Below, piece after piece: positions 50,649 to 62,331 of a DNA stretch of 64,000 bases (its first letter is position 1; every line of letters begins with the position of its first letter). This DNA comes from Ceriagrion tenellum (Eukaryota > Arthropoda > Insecta > Odonata > Coenagrionidae), in contig OY720639.1 in the NCBI GenBank assembly GCA_963169105.1, positions 118,069,117 through 118,133,116 of the forward strand. Reading direction: 5' to 3'. The position numbers and the translations under genes were made by a program. The notes beneath the pieces are model-generated. The model saw only the letters and a program-made list of their open reading frames with translations. It was not told the DNA's origin and ran no database searches.

Positions 50649-52539
50649 AGGCATCGAGTCCGCCGCTAATTCTCCTCGAGTACCGATAGATAACTCGAGT
50701 TTTTAAGTATTTATATGTTAAGTATTTATTTATTTTCTTTATATTTATTGAAATTTTAATGAGTTTTATATTACAGTGGAACTGTAATGGCTATTTTAAA
50801 CATAAGGAGGAGATAGAGATTTTAAGCCGTCTTGCGTATGCTTGCAAGAGACTCATTTTAAACCGATAGATAAGGGATTTTTAAAGGATTTTAAATTTTT
50901 TAGACTTGACGACACCAGTGGCCATAGAGCCCGAGGTGGAGTGGCAATTGCTGTTCGGGAGACTCTTTACACCTACCGAATTCAGCTAAACCCGCCATTT
51001 CAAGCGGTTGCCGTCACCGTGTACTGAGAGTACTGAGGAAGTGGTGACGCTGAGTAACGTTTACCTGCCGGAGGGCGCACCGGTCACCCATTTGAACCTA
51101 GAATCCCTTATCCGTCAGTTGCCCAGGCCTTATATTCTTCTTGGAGATTTTAATGCCCATGATACCCTCTGGGGTAGTACAAGTGCGCAGACAAACCAGA
51201 GATGGCGAATAATTTCTGCTTTCATTAACGATTTTAATCGTTTTTTATTGAATAACGGCGAGAAAACTCATTTTAATAGTTTTAACGGCTCGTCTTCTAC
51301 GATAGACCTATGTTCGTGTTCGAGTAGTCTTATGAATAAGATACACATGTCCGTTCATGACGACCTATGTGGAAGTGATCACCTCCCCTTATTTATTTTT
51401 AAAGACCGGTGTTTTAACCCTTGTTTTATCAAAAAAGGCAACTGGTTACTTGGGAAAGCAGACTGGGGTAGATTCAAACAATACTTGAAATTTTCTCAGG
51501 ATAAGAATCTAAACGCTGAAAATAACGTCGTTAAATTCACAAATGCCTTGATTGAAGCCGCGAAATGTAGCGTACCTCGTTCCAAAGGTACTACTCCACA
51601 GCCGCCAGTGCCATGGTGGAATGAGGAGTGTGCCAAGGCCATAATGATGAGGAAAAAGGCGCTGTGGATATTTGAAAAATTTCCCACGGAACGTAATCTT
51701 TCCTCCGTCAGGCGTCTCCGGGCCAAAGCTAGACAGGTTAAAAGAGAAGCAAAAAATACCTCCTGGATACAATACGTGTCCAGCTTAAACCATCGAACGC
51801 CTATCTCTCAGGTTTGGAGCAGAGTTCGCTGCATAACTGGGTCACGTAAAGAAAATACCACCAGTTATGTGAATGTAAACGGCGACATTATAACAGCACC
51901 ATCTAAAATCTGCGGCATATTTGGCCACTCACTGCAAAGCACTTACAGCAACGAGAACTACGATCGAGAATTTATCGAAATTAAAAATAGAGCGGAACAT
52001 CAAACAAATTTTAAATCTAATGGAAAAACTGAGCATTACAATGAGCCCTTCTTGTGGGAACTGGCATCTGCCATCGCCGCACCCCGTGACAGTTCCCCAG
52101 GTATGGATGACATCCACAACGCCTTTCTCCGAAACCTACCGGAACCAGTCCTGACCGAAGTCCTCAATTCTCTTAACCAGGTTTGGGCAGAGGGAAGTTT
52201 TCCTCGGTCTTGGCGTGAATCGGTAGTTATCCCTATCCTTAAACAAGGAAAGGGGAAGGGTGATCCGAAGAACTACAGACCGATATCTCTGACTAGCTGC
52301 TTGTGCAAGGTAATGGAACGGATGGTCAACCGACGCCTCGTCTGGTGCCTAGAGAGGCGCAACCTCCTTTCCAATGCACATTGCGGCTTTCGTAATGGTA
52401 GGTCAACTCTGGACCACCTTGTCCGCGCTGACAACTTTATTCAGGAGGCTTTTCTATTACGCCAGCATGTCATCGCCGTCTTTTTCGACATCGAAAAGGC
52501 CTGCGACAGAGTATGGCGACATAAGTTACTAGGGTAAAG

Positions 52540-52977
52540 GGGGGTGAATCGGGCCACAAAAAGGAAAATCGTCGATTTCCTCGTTTGTGTAAACAGTTAC
52601 ATTCTGAAAGCATTATCAGCAAAGGACTTGATATTTTTCCAGTTTAAAACGCAATTTTCAGCGTTGTTGCTCTGAACTGAACGGTCCTGGAGCAATTTCT
52701 TCAAGGGACTGCATGGTCCTATTCGCCCGACGACTTGGAGGGCGAATCGGACCAGATGAGAGGCTGAATCGGACCAGTAAAATAACGTTAATAATTTTAG
52801 TTTTCTTAAGTTTTATTCCATAAAATTTTTACATTTTGCATCATTACTTTTAACAATGTAGTGCAGTCTGGAGATATTTCATCGACACCTTCTTAGAGTC
52901 AAACATAACTTTACAAATAGACATACATCACCAAATCTGAACATATAGAACAAAATAGAACAAATTTACCAAAACAA
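52540..52977 (-). other. 3' region of the pogo element
   Basis: Between terminal repeat and transposase stop. It contains three more GAATCGGACCA-like words (52735-52775) that repeat the terminus. AT-rich otherwise. Confidence 0.6.
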
Positions 52978-54685
52978 TTAAGCACATTTACCACAAGTAA
53001 ATTTATGTCGCCCCTTAGCACCTACACACAGATCATGGTACCAACAATTACAATTCATGCACTTAATCCAGTCTCTAAACTTTGACGAATTCGCACAATT
53101 ATAAGACTTGGAGCAGAAGCCACAAAGCGTATCATCAGCTGAGTTTTCCCCATTCTTAATATTGCCGTCCCTATCTGAAGATGATTCATATAAGTTTCTG
53201 CAAGTTCCTTTCGCGTTCCTAATATTTTGTTTCTTCAGTCGTTGCTTTGTTTCTTCTATTACAGCTGGAGAAGTAAGTATTTGAGCAATTTGCTTTCTTG
53301 ACCTTTTCACATTGACTTTCATTCTTTTTTCTGGTGTAGGTAGTAAATTATGGAAAGACCTACCCAAAGTATTTGACGATTCCTCATGTTGAAGTCGAGG
53401 ATTGGCTTTCTTTATAGGGACTGGCAGTTAATTTATGATCGGAAGATGGATTTGTCGAAAAAGGAGTTGATGCATCTTCTGGGGCGTGTGAGCTTCCGAG
53501 ATTATAAGGATGAAGATCTAACTCCGTCAGGATACCCGGATTCAGAGGGAATATTCCTGTTGATCGGAATCCATTTTCAGCGTTGCCGATTGTTGCGGCT
53601 TTGCTCCATGCATTTCGAAAAAGCCGACCAAAATTAAATTTAGTTATCTTTCTATCCCCCTTACAAGCTGTCATATACGCATTTGTTTCAATATCGTAGT
53701 ATGTCTTTAATGGTTTTAAAAAAGACCTGTCCAGAGGTTGCAACCTTTGCGTAGTGTGGCTGGGCAGTGATAAGAGAGTGATCTCATTCCTTTCACAGAA
53801 CAGTAGAACAGGAAGAGTCTTGTGTGATGCGTGACTATCGAGGACTAAAATGCATCGGCCAGGAATCCTGTTTGCTTGAAAGTGCTTTAGCCACTCCAAA
53901 AAAAGATCCTCATTTATCCACCCTGAATCGGAGAAAAATTTTAGATCCCAACGGAAATCCATCCTCCCATTCCTTATGGAACTTTTTCCTCTTAAAAATT
54001 ACAAAAAGTGGTATGTAATGTCCACTTGCATTGCAGCGCGCAACAACTATCACCAATTCCCCCTTTTCCACTGACGTCTGTTTTTTGACTTCCTTAGATC
54101 CTGTTCTTGCAACAATCTTTTGGGTTTGGCGATTATTTAATACACATCCCGTTTCGTCAACGTTGTATATGAGGTGGGGCCTATCCATAACTCCAGCCTC
54201 GGCCATCGAAATAGTTAACTTTGAAAAAAATCGTCTACATCTTCCTTATTTAAACCCTCAGCTCGAGCCACTGACTAACCTTCGGGTTTTCGAAGACTTA
54301 AAGGATGTCTAGATAAAAAATTCAAGAACCAATCCTTGCCTGCTCGTTTTTTTAACGCACAGAAATTGTTTTTTATGTTGTTTTCAATGGAAAATTCATA
54401 TGCCACCTTCATGACATCATCTCTTGTCAATCCGAACCCAATTTCACATAACCTAAGAATTCTTCTAATTAATGCTTCCTCTTCTTCCACTGAGAAGACA
54501 TTTTGCCCCCCTCTTGTCTTCAATTTTTCCGTATCCGCTACTATCCTACGATAGAGGCAAGTACGGGGAACATGGAAAAGTTCGGCAGAATGACTCATGC
54601 TTCTTCCCTCTCTGAAAGCTTTCAGCACCATTCTCATATCCTCCTCTGTCCATGTCTGTTCCGTTTTTCGCCGGTACTTCCCCAT
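52978..54685 (-). pseudogene. pogo-group transposase
   Basis: Order on the minus strand: N-terminal HTH (MGKYRRKTEQTWTEEDMRMV, AFREGRSMSHSAELFHVPRTCLYRRI), CENP-B-like second HTH (EEEEALIRRIL, GLTRDDVMKVAYEF, KDWFLNFLSRHP), DDE core with D in IYNVDETG, D in LVLDSHASH and D in RLQPLDRSF, and a C-terminal PHD-like finger (CGFCSKSY, WIKCMNCNCWYHDLC, FTCGKC). Lesions: a TAG after KPEG (54275), an indel in a T-run near 54225, a frame change near 53940, and another near 53375. The DDD triad is intact at the residue level. It would cut and paste at TA sites. Good preservation suggests a recent insertion, or assembly indels. Confidence 0.85.
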
Positions 54686-55874
54686 CTTAATCCAAAAGGA
54701 AAAACATTAACGGTAAGCGAAAATTATCACTTTCATAAATACGTTTTAAATGAAATTTTGCTAATGTTACGCTATCAAAAGGAGGTTGTAAGGCGTTCCA
54801 CAACTAATCCTGTTGCCATATATAATATTTAATACTCTGGCAATCCCTCTATCACGTACATTATATCACCTCCCTTTCTTTGAGATTGGAAAACATAGAC
54901 CACTGAGTAATATAGAATGTATAGGTATGGAACTCAATGTGAATTATTAACTATTAATTTCCATCACGAAATGCGTATGTTTTATGATATTGTTCCAGCG
55001 AATAATTGGTTAGTATATATGGAACACTACACAACATATGTTACATCAAACGAAGGTAGCTTACCTCTCGCTCAGCCTGTAAATCGTGCTTCTCGCCGTA
55101 ATAATTCACCTCTATGACGGGGAAAATCTCTTTCCTCCTCCTCGTTATACGTAGTAAATATCTATAACGTGATATAGAATAGCATTAAAATAGGTTTATT
55201 CCATTAAACTTCTTATAATACTTAAATAAAAGAGTATGGCCTAAAAACAAATTTTTAGCCGCTTTCGCTCAAACATTCTTATGAACATTTGATGTTTTTA
55301 ATGTAAAACATTAAGTGTAAGTAAGCAATTTATCAATATTAGTTGTATATCTACTTACTTTTCAGTAGCAGAAGGAGGTTTTCCAAGTGTCAGTTGAGTA
55401 TAACTGGTTCAATGCTTCACCCTCGACCAGCGGCTTGGAACTGAACTCCTGCGCGTGCTGGTCCTTTTCACCCGACTAAGTAATATGATTTTCTAACATG
55501 TTTGGTAACTCCGATATTCATACAAGGCTCAACAAAGTAACCTAATGTAGCAGCTATGGTATTAGATTTCCTTTCAGAAAAGAAAAACTTGAAATCTGAG
55601 TAAGCGCTACAATGTCACCTTACTTTGAACCTATACGAGGTTTTCTAAATAACCAATTTCACACCTCTCTCGTATGGTAGGCTTCCATTCGACAGAGTAT
55701 CATATGCTTAAATTCAGTCGTCGAGTTGTCGTTTTCACTCTACTAGAAGGACAAGATTACAAAGAAGCAATGCCTGAAACGTAGTCAGTCTCAAGTGATA
55801 CCGTTTCGGGTCTGAGCGCACTTTTTGAAAAGCGTTCCTATTCACCCGTTGGTCCGATTCACCCCCCTTTACCC
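54686..55874 (-). other. 5' region of the pogo element
   Basis: About 1.2 kb of AT-rich sequence between transposase start and right terminal repeat. No gene. It presumably holds the promoter and 5' UTR. Confidence 0.6.
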
Positions 55875-57316
55875 TAGCCACTCTACACAAATGGGGTTTT
55901 CGGGGCAACTTGCCTGTTTTCATTCAAAACTTTCTGAAGGACCGGGTTTTCAGGGTAAGGATAGGAAATATCCTATCTCTCTTATACACTCAAGAAAATG
56001 AGGTACCACAGGGCTCAGTCCTAATCGTGACGTTCGCGATAGCGATCAATGATGTGATGGACTGTGTTAACGCGCCGGTAATGGGATCCCTTTTCGTCGA
56101 TGACCTTGCAATATTCTGTCGGTCTTCCAAACTTGTAAATGCCAGCAGAATGGTACAACTGACTTTAAATAAACTATCCAAGTGGTCTCGACAATCCGGA
56201 TCGAATTTTTCTCCGGAGAAAACTAAATACGTCCATTTCCATCGGAAGCGAGGAATCCATATTCTCCCCAATCTTCATCTCAGCGGGAGAAATCTCCCGT
56301 TCGTCGATTCCATCCGCTTTCTTGGAGTGACACTCGATTACCGGGGGAACTGGAAGGAACATGTACGCCTTTTAAGAGATCGTTGCTTTAAGGTTTTAAA
56401 CATCTTAAAGTTTTTAAGCCATTCCACGTGGGGTGCTGATCGCACCACGATGTTATTATTATATAGGGCTCGGATACGATCTAGACATGATTATGGTTCC
56501 GTGGTGTACTCATCCGCCCGAGAAAGCACACTGAGACCACTGACAACCTTGCATAACACAGGGCTACGGCTGGCTACAGGCGCATTTCGGACATCTGCTA
56601 CACCGAGTATTTATGCCGAAGCAGGATGCTAAGCTATGTGGCCAAAATTTTATTAATTAGAAAGCACCCGTGTTTCGATATTATTTTTAACCCACAATTT
56701 TTGGACATTTGTAACCGAAGGACGAAGATTATTAAGCCAGTGTGTGTGCGTTTTAACAGTTCTATGGCAAACTGCGATTTTACTCTACCTGAAACGTACC
56801 CTGCTGGGTGTATGAAATATCCGCCGTGGTCGATACCAAGACCCGATTGTCAACTAAAATTATTGAGTTACCCTAAGTCGTCCACCTTGCCCTCGGAATA
56901 CCATGCTTCTTTCAAAGAAATCCTGGGATGCTATCTTGACTTCATCCATGTGTATACAGATGGGTCGAAGTCAGATACGTCGTGCGGATGCGCTGTGGTA
57001 TCTACCTACCACGGCACACGAAAGCTGAAACTCAACTCAATGTGTTCAGTCTTTACTGCCGAACTCAGTGCAATCAAATTAGCTTTATCAAGTATTGCAT
57101 GCACCAACGCTTCATTTCTCATTTGCTCCGACTCTGCTAGCGCTCTACAGTCAATTCAAGATTACTCCTCCAGCAATCCCCACGTACAAGATATCCAGAT
57201 CTCTCTATTATCCCTTTCAAACAAAGGAGTCAGGGTATCTTTTCTTTGGATTCCTGGACATGCTGGAATAATCGGAAATGAAAAGGCTGACTCAGCGGCT
57301 AAGTGCGATTTGAATG

Positions 57317-57324
57317 AGGTAGAC
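57317..57324 (+). repeat. Presumed 8-bp target duplication of hAT (left copy)
   Basis: AGGTAGAC directly before the hAT terminus. hAT elements make 8-bp duplications. The right copy cannot be checked because D1 replaces that end. Confidence 0.4.
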
Positions 57325-58321
57325 CAGCGGTTCCCAAACCGGGGGTCGTGAGCCATTCGGAAAGGGGTCGCGAGATATACAAATAATGGTGAACTATGTA
57401 CTTAAACTTAGACGGCCATTGGGAGTTTTAAATTAAATAACTGTTTATTTACAAAATCAATATATTTTACAGATTTTGTCAAAACAAAACAGAATCATTT
57501 AATAATTTTTATATCTAATGGTTAATACATTTTTTAAGGATAAAAAGACTTCGTTAGTGAGAAACATGGGCCTGTTTTTTGTCAACAAGTTTCATAAAAT
57601 TTGGCTTAGTTTTAGATACACATACAATAAGATCGTCTTCTACGTCCAGTCGATTTCTTGCCTTGGTTTTAATGTTGACCAATGTAGAAAATCCGAGTTC
57701 GCAGAGGTAGGATGTTGCAAAGGGCATGATGATTCTCAGAGCCTCTGATGTTAAGCTTAGATTCTCAGCTCTTCTTTGTAGCCAGAATTTTTCAACATCT
57801 TGGGTGCTCAAGGACAGTTGCAAAGTCTTGTCACAGGATAGCTCGATGAGTTTGTCATGAATCATTGGGTTTAAGTCCGCCTCGTTCACAGCCTGCTCGT
57901 TGAAGGGGCTAATTACCCAGTTCCAACCGGTGTGTTGATCCTCGGGAATGTAGCTAAGGATCTGTTCTCGTAGACCTTGCAAGTGAGTAGTAACCAGTTT
58001 GGACAGGTTGTCAATGTCGAAATGATCTTCATCGCTTTGATCAAGGGATGTGATGAGCTCATTTGTCAGTTCAAAGTTTTCAAATATATTCTTCTCAACC
58101 CTGGTTGACCAAGTGGCTAATTTCCTTAAAAACGAATTGACTTTGTCTTGTGCAAAAAGTATGGTTTTGTATCTTCCCTGCAAGGAAACGTTGAGATCGT
58201 TCAGCTAATGAAATATGTCCGCTAAATAAGCAAGTTTTAACAGCCATTCATTGTCACTAAAAAAACTGGCGAGGTCTTTGTTTGCAACTTGAAAAAATGT
58301 CTAAAGCTCAGAGCGCAAACA
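57325..58321 (-). mobile_element. hAT element (ZBED5/Zaphod-like), 3' part
   Basis: Terminus starts CAGCGGTTCCCAAACCGGGG at 57325, typical of hAT-type ends, with a second GGGGTCGCGAG block after it. The transposase C-terminal half follows on the minus strand. The rest is cut off by LINE D1 at 58322. Confidence 0.75.
57554..58290 (-). pseudogene. hAT transposase, C-terminal part
   Basis: From 58290: ANKDLASFFSDNEWLLKLAYLADIFH, a TAG at about 58207, then LNDLNVSLQGRYKTILFAQDKVNSFLRKL to ATSYLCELGFSTLVNIKTKARNRLDVEDDL, ending at 57554. The final block (FATSYLCELGFS...KTKxRNRLxxED) is the dimerisation/C-terminal catalytic region of hAT transposases related to ZBED5 and SCAND3-like proteins. The N-terminal BED finger and first catalytic residues are missing. 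Only one nonsense codon is visible in the remaining part. Confidence 0.8.
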
Positions 58322-58405
58322 CCTCTGCGGGTTGGGGGATGGAGAATACTCCCGCAGTATCCCTGCTTGTCGTAAGAGGCGACTAAAAGGGCGGGGAAGT
58401 GAAAC
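58322..58405 (+). promoter_or_regulatory. Conserved 5'-terminal structured motif (D1)
   Basis: Same helices as Copy 1: CTGCGGG (58325-58331) with CCCGCAG (58351-58357), and GTCG-TAAGAGG-CGAC (58369-58383). D1 ORF1 is well diverged from Copy 1, yet this block is nearly identical. Confidence 0.65.
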
Positions 58406-58832
58406 CCCGAAAACAAACCCCCAGGCAGCAAAGGGATGCGTCCGGACAGTTTTGTGGGTCCACTGTCTGTGTGCGGCCATACCAGCTGGCCTGCGATCCA
58501 CCCGCATGTTTGCCGTGTGCGGAGACCCGTAAGGGGGAGAAGGGGATCCTGGTGGGTGAGCTCTTCGGCACCCAACCGGGTGTCGGATGCCCGGTATTGG
58601 CCGAAGTTCAATACCCTACTTCGGCCCTGGATTCCCTGTAAACGGGCGGTCAAGATCTAGCCAGTCTTGATCAATCGGCTTGTCGACACTTTTCGATGGC
58701 GAGTGCTGGAGTGACGTGGGTCTGTGTAGGGCGGCCGAAGGTGTATGGGTTAGGAGGGCCCATGCACTGGAGGCCCCACCCGAATCAGGCCCCCTAAACA
58801 ATAGTGCTATATCCCTTGGGTAGCCCTGGCGA

Positions 58833-58853
58833 CCACACCGGTTTGCGGTGTGG
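58833..58853 (+). promoter_or_regulatory. 5' UTR hairpin with covarying stem (D1)
   Basis: CCACACCG, loop GTTTG, CGGTGTGG. Stem as in C1; Copy 1 and Copy 2 carry G-C at two of these pairs. Confidence 0.75.
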
Positions 58854-58913
58854 CGTCCCGAATGTGTGGCTCCGTGGTGGGTGGGGAGCCCAGGGGACGA
58901 ATTCCTAATTTTC

Positions 58914-60112
58914 ATGGACACAATCTCACTCACTCCAAATAAGATACCGCCCGGATACGGGCGGGGGAGAAAATAGTTTCGTGAAGAGCATGCGCTATTT
59001 GGTAGTTAAGTGTGCGAAAGATGGTGAGACGCTTAAAAAGGTGTCTCCCTTCTTCATTAAACGTTCATTGTCTGCGGTTATCCCTGTGGAACCTCACTCA
59101 GTTAAAAAACTAAGAGATGGTACTCTATTGGTTGAGACAGCAACTGTAAATCAAGCGGAAAAACTACTGAAAGATAAGAAACTCCATGACATCCCGGTCA
59201 CAGTAGATATCCACCGCACCCTAAATACTTCTCGGGGAGTTATAAGTCATTATGATCTCCTCTACGTTGAAGTAGATGAAATAAAGAGAGAAATGGCCCC
59301 TCAAGGTATAACGGACTGTCGTCGACTTACGACTAGGAGGAACGGTGAGATGATTAACACAACATCTGTGATCCTCACGTTCGCTCTCGATAAGCTCCCC
59401 GAGAAAGTGCATTTAGGCTACAATTCGGTTCCAGTGCGGCCATTCATACCCAACCCCATGCGTTACTTTTAATGCCAAAAGTTCGGCCACATCGCACCGC
59501 GATGTGAGGGTAAGACCACCTGCCCGCGCTGTGGCAAGGACAAGCATGAGGGTGACGTGTGTTCCTCCGATCCTTCCTGCGTTAACTGCGAGGTTTCGCA
59601 TCCAGCGTACTCTCGTGATTGCCCTGTGATGAAGGACGAAAGAAAGATAATGGAAATTAAGACCTTGGATAAAATCCCGTATGGAGAGGCGCGGCAAAAG
59701 TATCAGTCTCATGACCCCTACCTTTTCCCGATCTTGGGCAGGAGTAGCAGCAACCCCCAAGAAAATGTGTACCATCTCCACGCAAACAGAAGAAACAAAA
59801 CCCACGAACAGCGTAAAAGAATCTAATGTACCGAAGAATATGCTCCAGAAAGCCACGACGAAGAAATCGGCCGAGCCGGCTAAGGCCCAAAATCCAGCAA
59901 AGACGAACGCCACCAGTTCGGGTTCTCCCGTTAAGAACCCGAACAACTCCACCCCGGCCACGCAAATCAGGCGTGGAAAATCTCAATCCCCCGGGCCATC
60001 TGGTCCGGCCCGCCAGAGCCAACCAGAATCGATGGAAGAGGATGAATATGTCTCTGAGTCGGAGGTCCGCCGGGCTAGGTCTAAGGGAAGGAGACATCGC
60101 ATAAAGCGCTGA
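58914..60112 (+). pseudogene. LINE D1 ORF1, gag-like with lesions
   Basis: Likely start ATG 58914 (MDTISLTPNKIPPG), with a frame change soon after. Main part from about 58960: RYLVVKCAKDGETLKKVSPF, KLRDGTLLVETATV, IPVTVDIHRTLNTSRG. A TAA at 59470-59472 replaces the Gln codon that follows the first Cys position of knuckle 1 (Cys itself is Tyr here); the knuckles read on (CQKFGHIAPRC; CPRCGKDKHEGDVC; CVNCEVSHPAYSRDC). A frameshift near 59690 leads to frame 59681-60112, with a Lys/Thr/Pro tail, QSPGPSGPAR, acidic EEDEYVSESE and a basic end. Confidence 0.8.
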
Positions 60113-60189
60113 TTCTCCCTCTGAACTTAATGCCCCTTTTTATTGTTTGTTTTTTTTTAAATTTTAAAATTATTTATTACGCACCTTTT

Positions 60190-62331
60190 ATGGTTTTTAT
60201 CTTACAGTGGAACTGTAATGGTTTTTATCGGCATAAGGAGGAGCTGGCCATTTTAACTCGCGAATTTATGGTTATAGACCTATAGCACTCACTAACTGCC
60301 TGTGCAAGTTAATGGAAAGAATGGTTAACCGACGGCTTATTTGGTGGCTAGAGCGCCGAAACCTTCTCTCCGATATTCAGTGTGGATTTCGTAGAAGCCG
60401 GTCCACGATCGATCACCTGATAAGAATAGATAACTACATCCAGGAAGCCTTTCTTGTTCTTTCTTTCCGCCAGCATGTTGTCGGCGTCTTCTTTGACATA
60501 GAGAAGGCATATGACACTGTCTCGCGGCGGAAAATATTGAACACTTTGCACGAATGGGGTCTCAGGGGTAATCTACCCACTTTTATTAAGAATTTTTTAT
60601 CCGATCGGGTGTTTAAGGTTAGAATCGGTCAGTACCTATCCGTAGCATACAGCCAAGATAATGGGGTTCCACAAGGGTCAGTTTTAAGCGTAACACTTTT
60701 CGCCGTGGCAATCAACGATATCGTTGATTGCATGAAGCCACCAGTGATAGGGTCTTTGTTTGTGGATGACTTCGCGATATTCTGCAGGTCATCTTATCTT
60801 ACCTCTGCCGCTAGACTCACCCAACTTACGCTGAATAAATTGGAGAAGTGGACCCAAAGGAGCGGATTTAAAATCTCCTTGAAAAAAAGGAAATGCATTC
60901 ACTTTCACCGGATTAAGAGGCAACACATCCCTCCGCCGCTACATTTAGGAGGGAAAAACATTCCATTTGTGGACTCCAACCGTTTCCTGGGACTTGTATT
61001 TGACTATCGCCTCAACTGGAAGGAACAAATTAGTGTCCTGAAAAGGAAATGTACAAATGCGTTAAATATTCTGAAATATCTAAGTCACTCATCCTGGGGA
61101 GCTGATCGCAATACGCTGATCTTACTATACTATGCAGGAGAACCGCCCTTGTCCCATCGGAGAAATATGCTTATGTGCGGCTATGTAGCAAAAATCTTAT
61201 CTATGAGGACTCACCCTTGTTTTAACCTTGTTTTTAAACCCCGCTATTTAGAACTTTTTAGCCGTCGAACCAGAGCCGCTAGGCCTGCAAGCATACGAAT
61301 TAATAATTTTATATCCGAGCATCTAATCACGCTTCCTGAAGTCTTTTCTTTTTGAAAGTTCCTGAAACCACGCTTTTCCCAAACATCCGCCATGGGAAAC
61401 TCCCGCTCCTAAAATCAACATGGGACTCACTCAGCGCAAGAAAGCTCTAACCACTACTCTGGAATACCAGCGTCAGTTTTATCTCTATCTTCACTGCAAC
61501 CCAGGTATCGTGCCAGTTTTTACAGATGGGTCTAAGTCTGACGCTGCCTGTGCATGTGCAGTTGTCTCATCCCACCATGGAGCCATCAGGGCGAGGTTGA
61601 ATCCGCTGTGTAGTGTTTACACAGCGGAACTCCTCGCAATAAAAATGGCCCTAGGAGGGATAGAAGGGAACAGTGGCTCCTTCGTCATATGCTCGGACTC
61701 TCTTAGCGCCCTGAACTCCATCTCTAACTTTTCTTCAATGCACCCAATCATTCAAGATATACAAACTGCTTTGATATCCCTTAGCAGAAGGGGAATATCT
61801 GTATCATTCCTTTGGGTCCCAGGGCATGTGGGTATCCCTGGAAATGAAAGAGCGGACGCTTTGGCGAAGGAGGCACTTGACTTGGAGGAAATAACTCTGA
61901 CGCTGGTACCATACGAGGACCTTAAGTCTTTCTTGAGAAAGGTAGCCCTAGAAGAGTGGAAAGATATATGGAGGAACGTTGAAAATAATAAACTGCGCGT
62001 GGTGAAATCGGTAGTGTCAGCGTGGCCCACATCCGTCAGGAAGAGTCGCCGGGAGGAAGTGGTCATCACACGTTTGAGGATAGGGCATTGCCCTTTGACT
62101 CACTCCTTTCTCTTCACCGAGGAGAAACGACCACCCCGCTGTGATGACTGCGACTGCCCTCTCAGCGTTCGGCATATCCTGACGGAGTGTGACAAATACC
62201 GATACTTGCGTAGCAGGCTGCAGTTAGCGGGAGGCATAAAGTCGATCCTAGGCGATGACTCAGATGTTCTCAACCGCGTTTTATCATTTTTAAATGAAAC
62301 TGGCCTTTTTAGCAGTATTTTAAGGATGTAA
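60190..62331 (+). pseudogene. LINE D1 ORF2 with internal deletions
   Basis: ATG 60190: MVFILQWNCNGFYRHKEELAIL, then an abrupt jump near 60270 to YRPIALTNCLCKLMERMVNRRL. RT frame 60312-61355: QCGFRRSRSTIDHL, a four-residue insertion LVLSF, FFDIEKAYDTVSRR (RVW replaced), NGVPQGSVLSVTLF, LFVDDFAIF. A second in-frame loss of about 52 residues joins LILLY to YAGEPPLSHRR. Frameshift near 61360. Frame 61420-62331 has intact RNase H (FTDGSKSDA, YTAELLAIK, CSDSLSAL, NERADALAK) and CDDCDCPLSVRH. The last 40 residues are almost the same as in A1. Confidence 0.85.

Larger units (their letters stand above)
43792..50669 (+). pseudogene. LINE C1 ORF1, split by Copy 2
   Basis: Starts ATG 43792 (MADNNPPPQNRSR). 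RRM-like region KKVSPFLIRRVLSASVSGEL, KLRDGTLLIETANV, IPVTVETHRTLNTCRG. A TAG at 44299 interrupts before the knuckles, which read on in frame: CFQCQRFGHIATRC, CPICGQDKHEDAEC, CVNYEGAHPVHSRNC (Tyr replaces the second Cys of the third knuckle). Another TAG at 44704 and a frameshift near 44910 follow, with PSPGPSG and an acidic tail. At 44977 the frame is cut by Copy 2; it resumes at 50649 and ends GRRRHRVRR, stop at 50667-50669. ORF1 would bind LINE RNA; this copy is dead. Confidence 0.8.
52532..55874 (-). mobile_element. pogo-like DNA transposon inserted in LINE C1
   Basis: Terminal inverted repeats of 24 bp, beginning GGGTAAAGGGGGGTGAATCG at 52532 and in inverted form ending at 55874 (one mismatch near the inner end). 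Flanking TA at 52530-52531 and 55875-55876. Length 3343 bp. Removing it with one TA rejoins LINE RT in frame (KLL-ATLHKWG). Extra copies of the GGTCCGATTC / GAATCGGACC word occur near 52725-52770 and 55850, probable subterminal sites. Confidence 0.92.
43686..57324 (+). mobile_element. LINE C1, oldest layer of a nested stack
   Basis: C1 pieces: 43686-44977, 50636-52531 and 55875-57324, collinear when the insertions are removed. It is 5'-truncated in the 5' UTR (starts near ATATCCCCTTGGG, without the terminal motif) and 3'-truncated by hAT just after the last RNase H Asp. Interrupted by Copy 2 at the end of ORF1 and by a pogo element in RT. Confidence 0.85.
50759..57324 (+). pseudogene. LINE C1 ORF2, broken by pogo and hAT insertions
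   Basis: ATG at 50759 (MSFILQWNCNGYF). A frame change near 50820 precedes MQETHFKPIDKG; another near 51010-51026 (TGA) precedes SNVYLPEGAPVTH. Frame 51008-52537 carries LLGDFNAHDTLWG, GSDHLPLF, NYRPISLTSCLCK and FFDIEKACDRVWRHKLL (Cys replaces Tyr next to the motif A Asp). The pogo element lies between LL and ATLHKWGFRGN (55877). Then NEVPQGSVLIVTF with a short deletion (Ser and Leu lost), LFVDDLAIF, and a frame loss at 56630. Frame 56626-57351 carries RNase H (YTDGSKSDT, FTAELSAIK, CSDSASAL, NEKADSAAK) and is cut by hAT. The enzyme is inactive. Confidence 0.85.
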
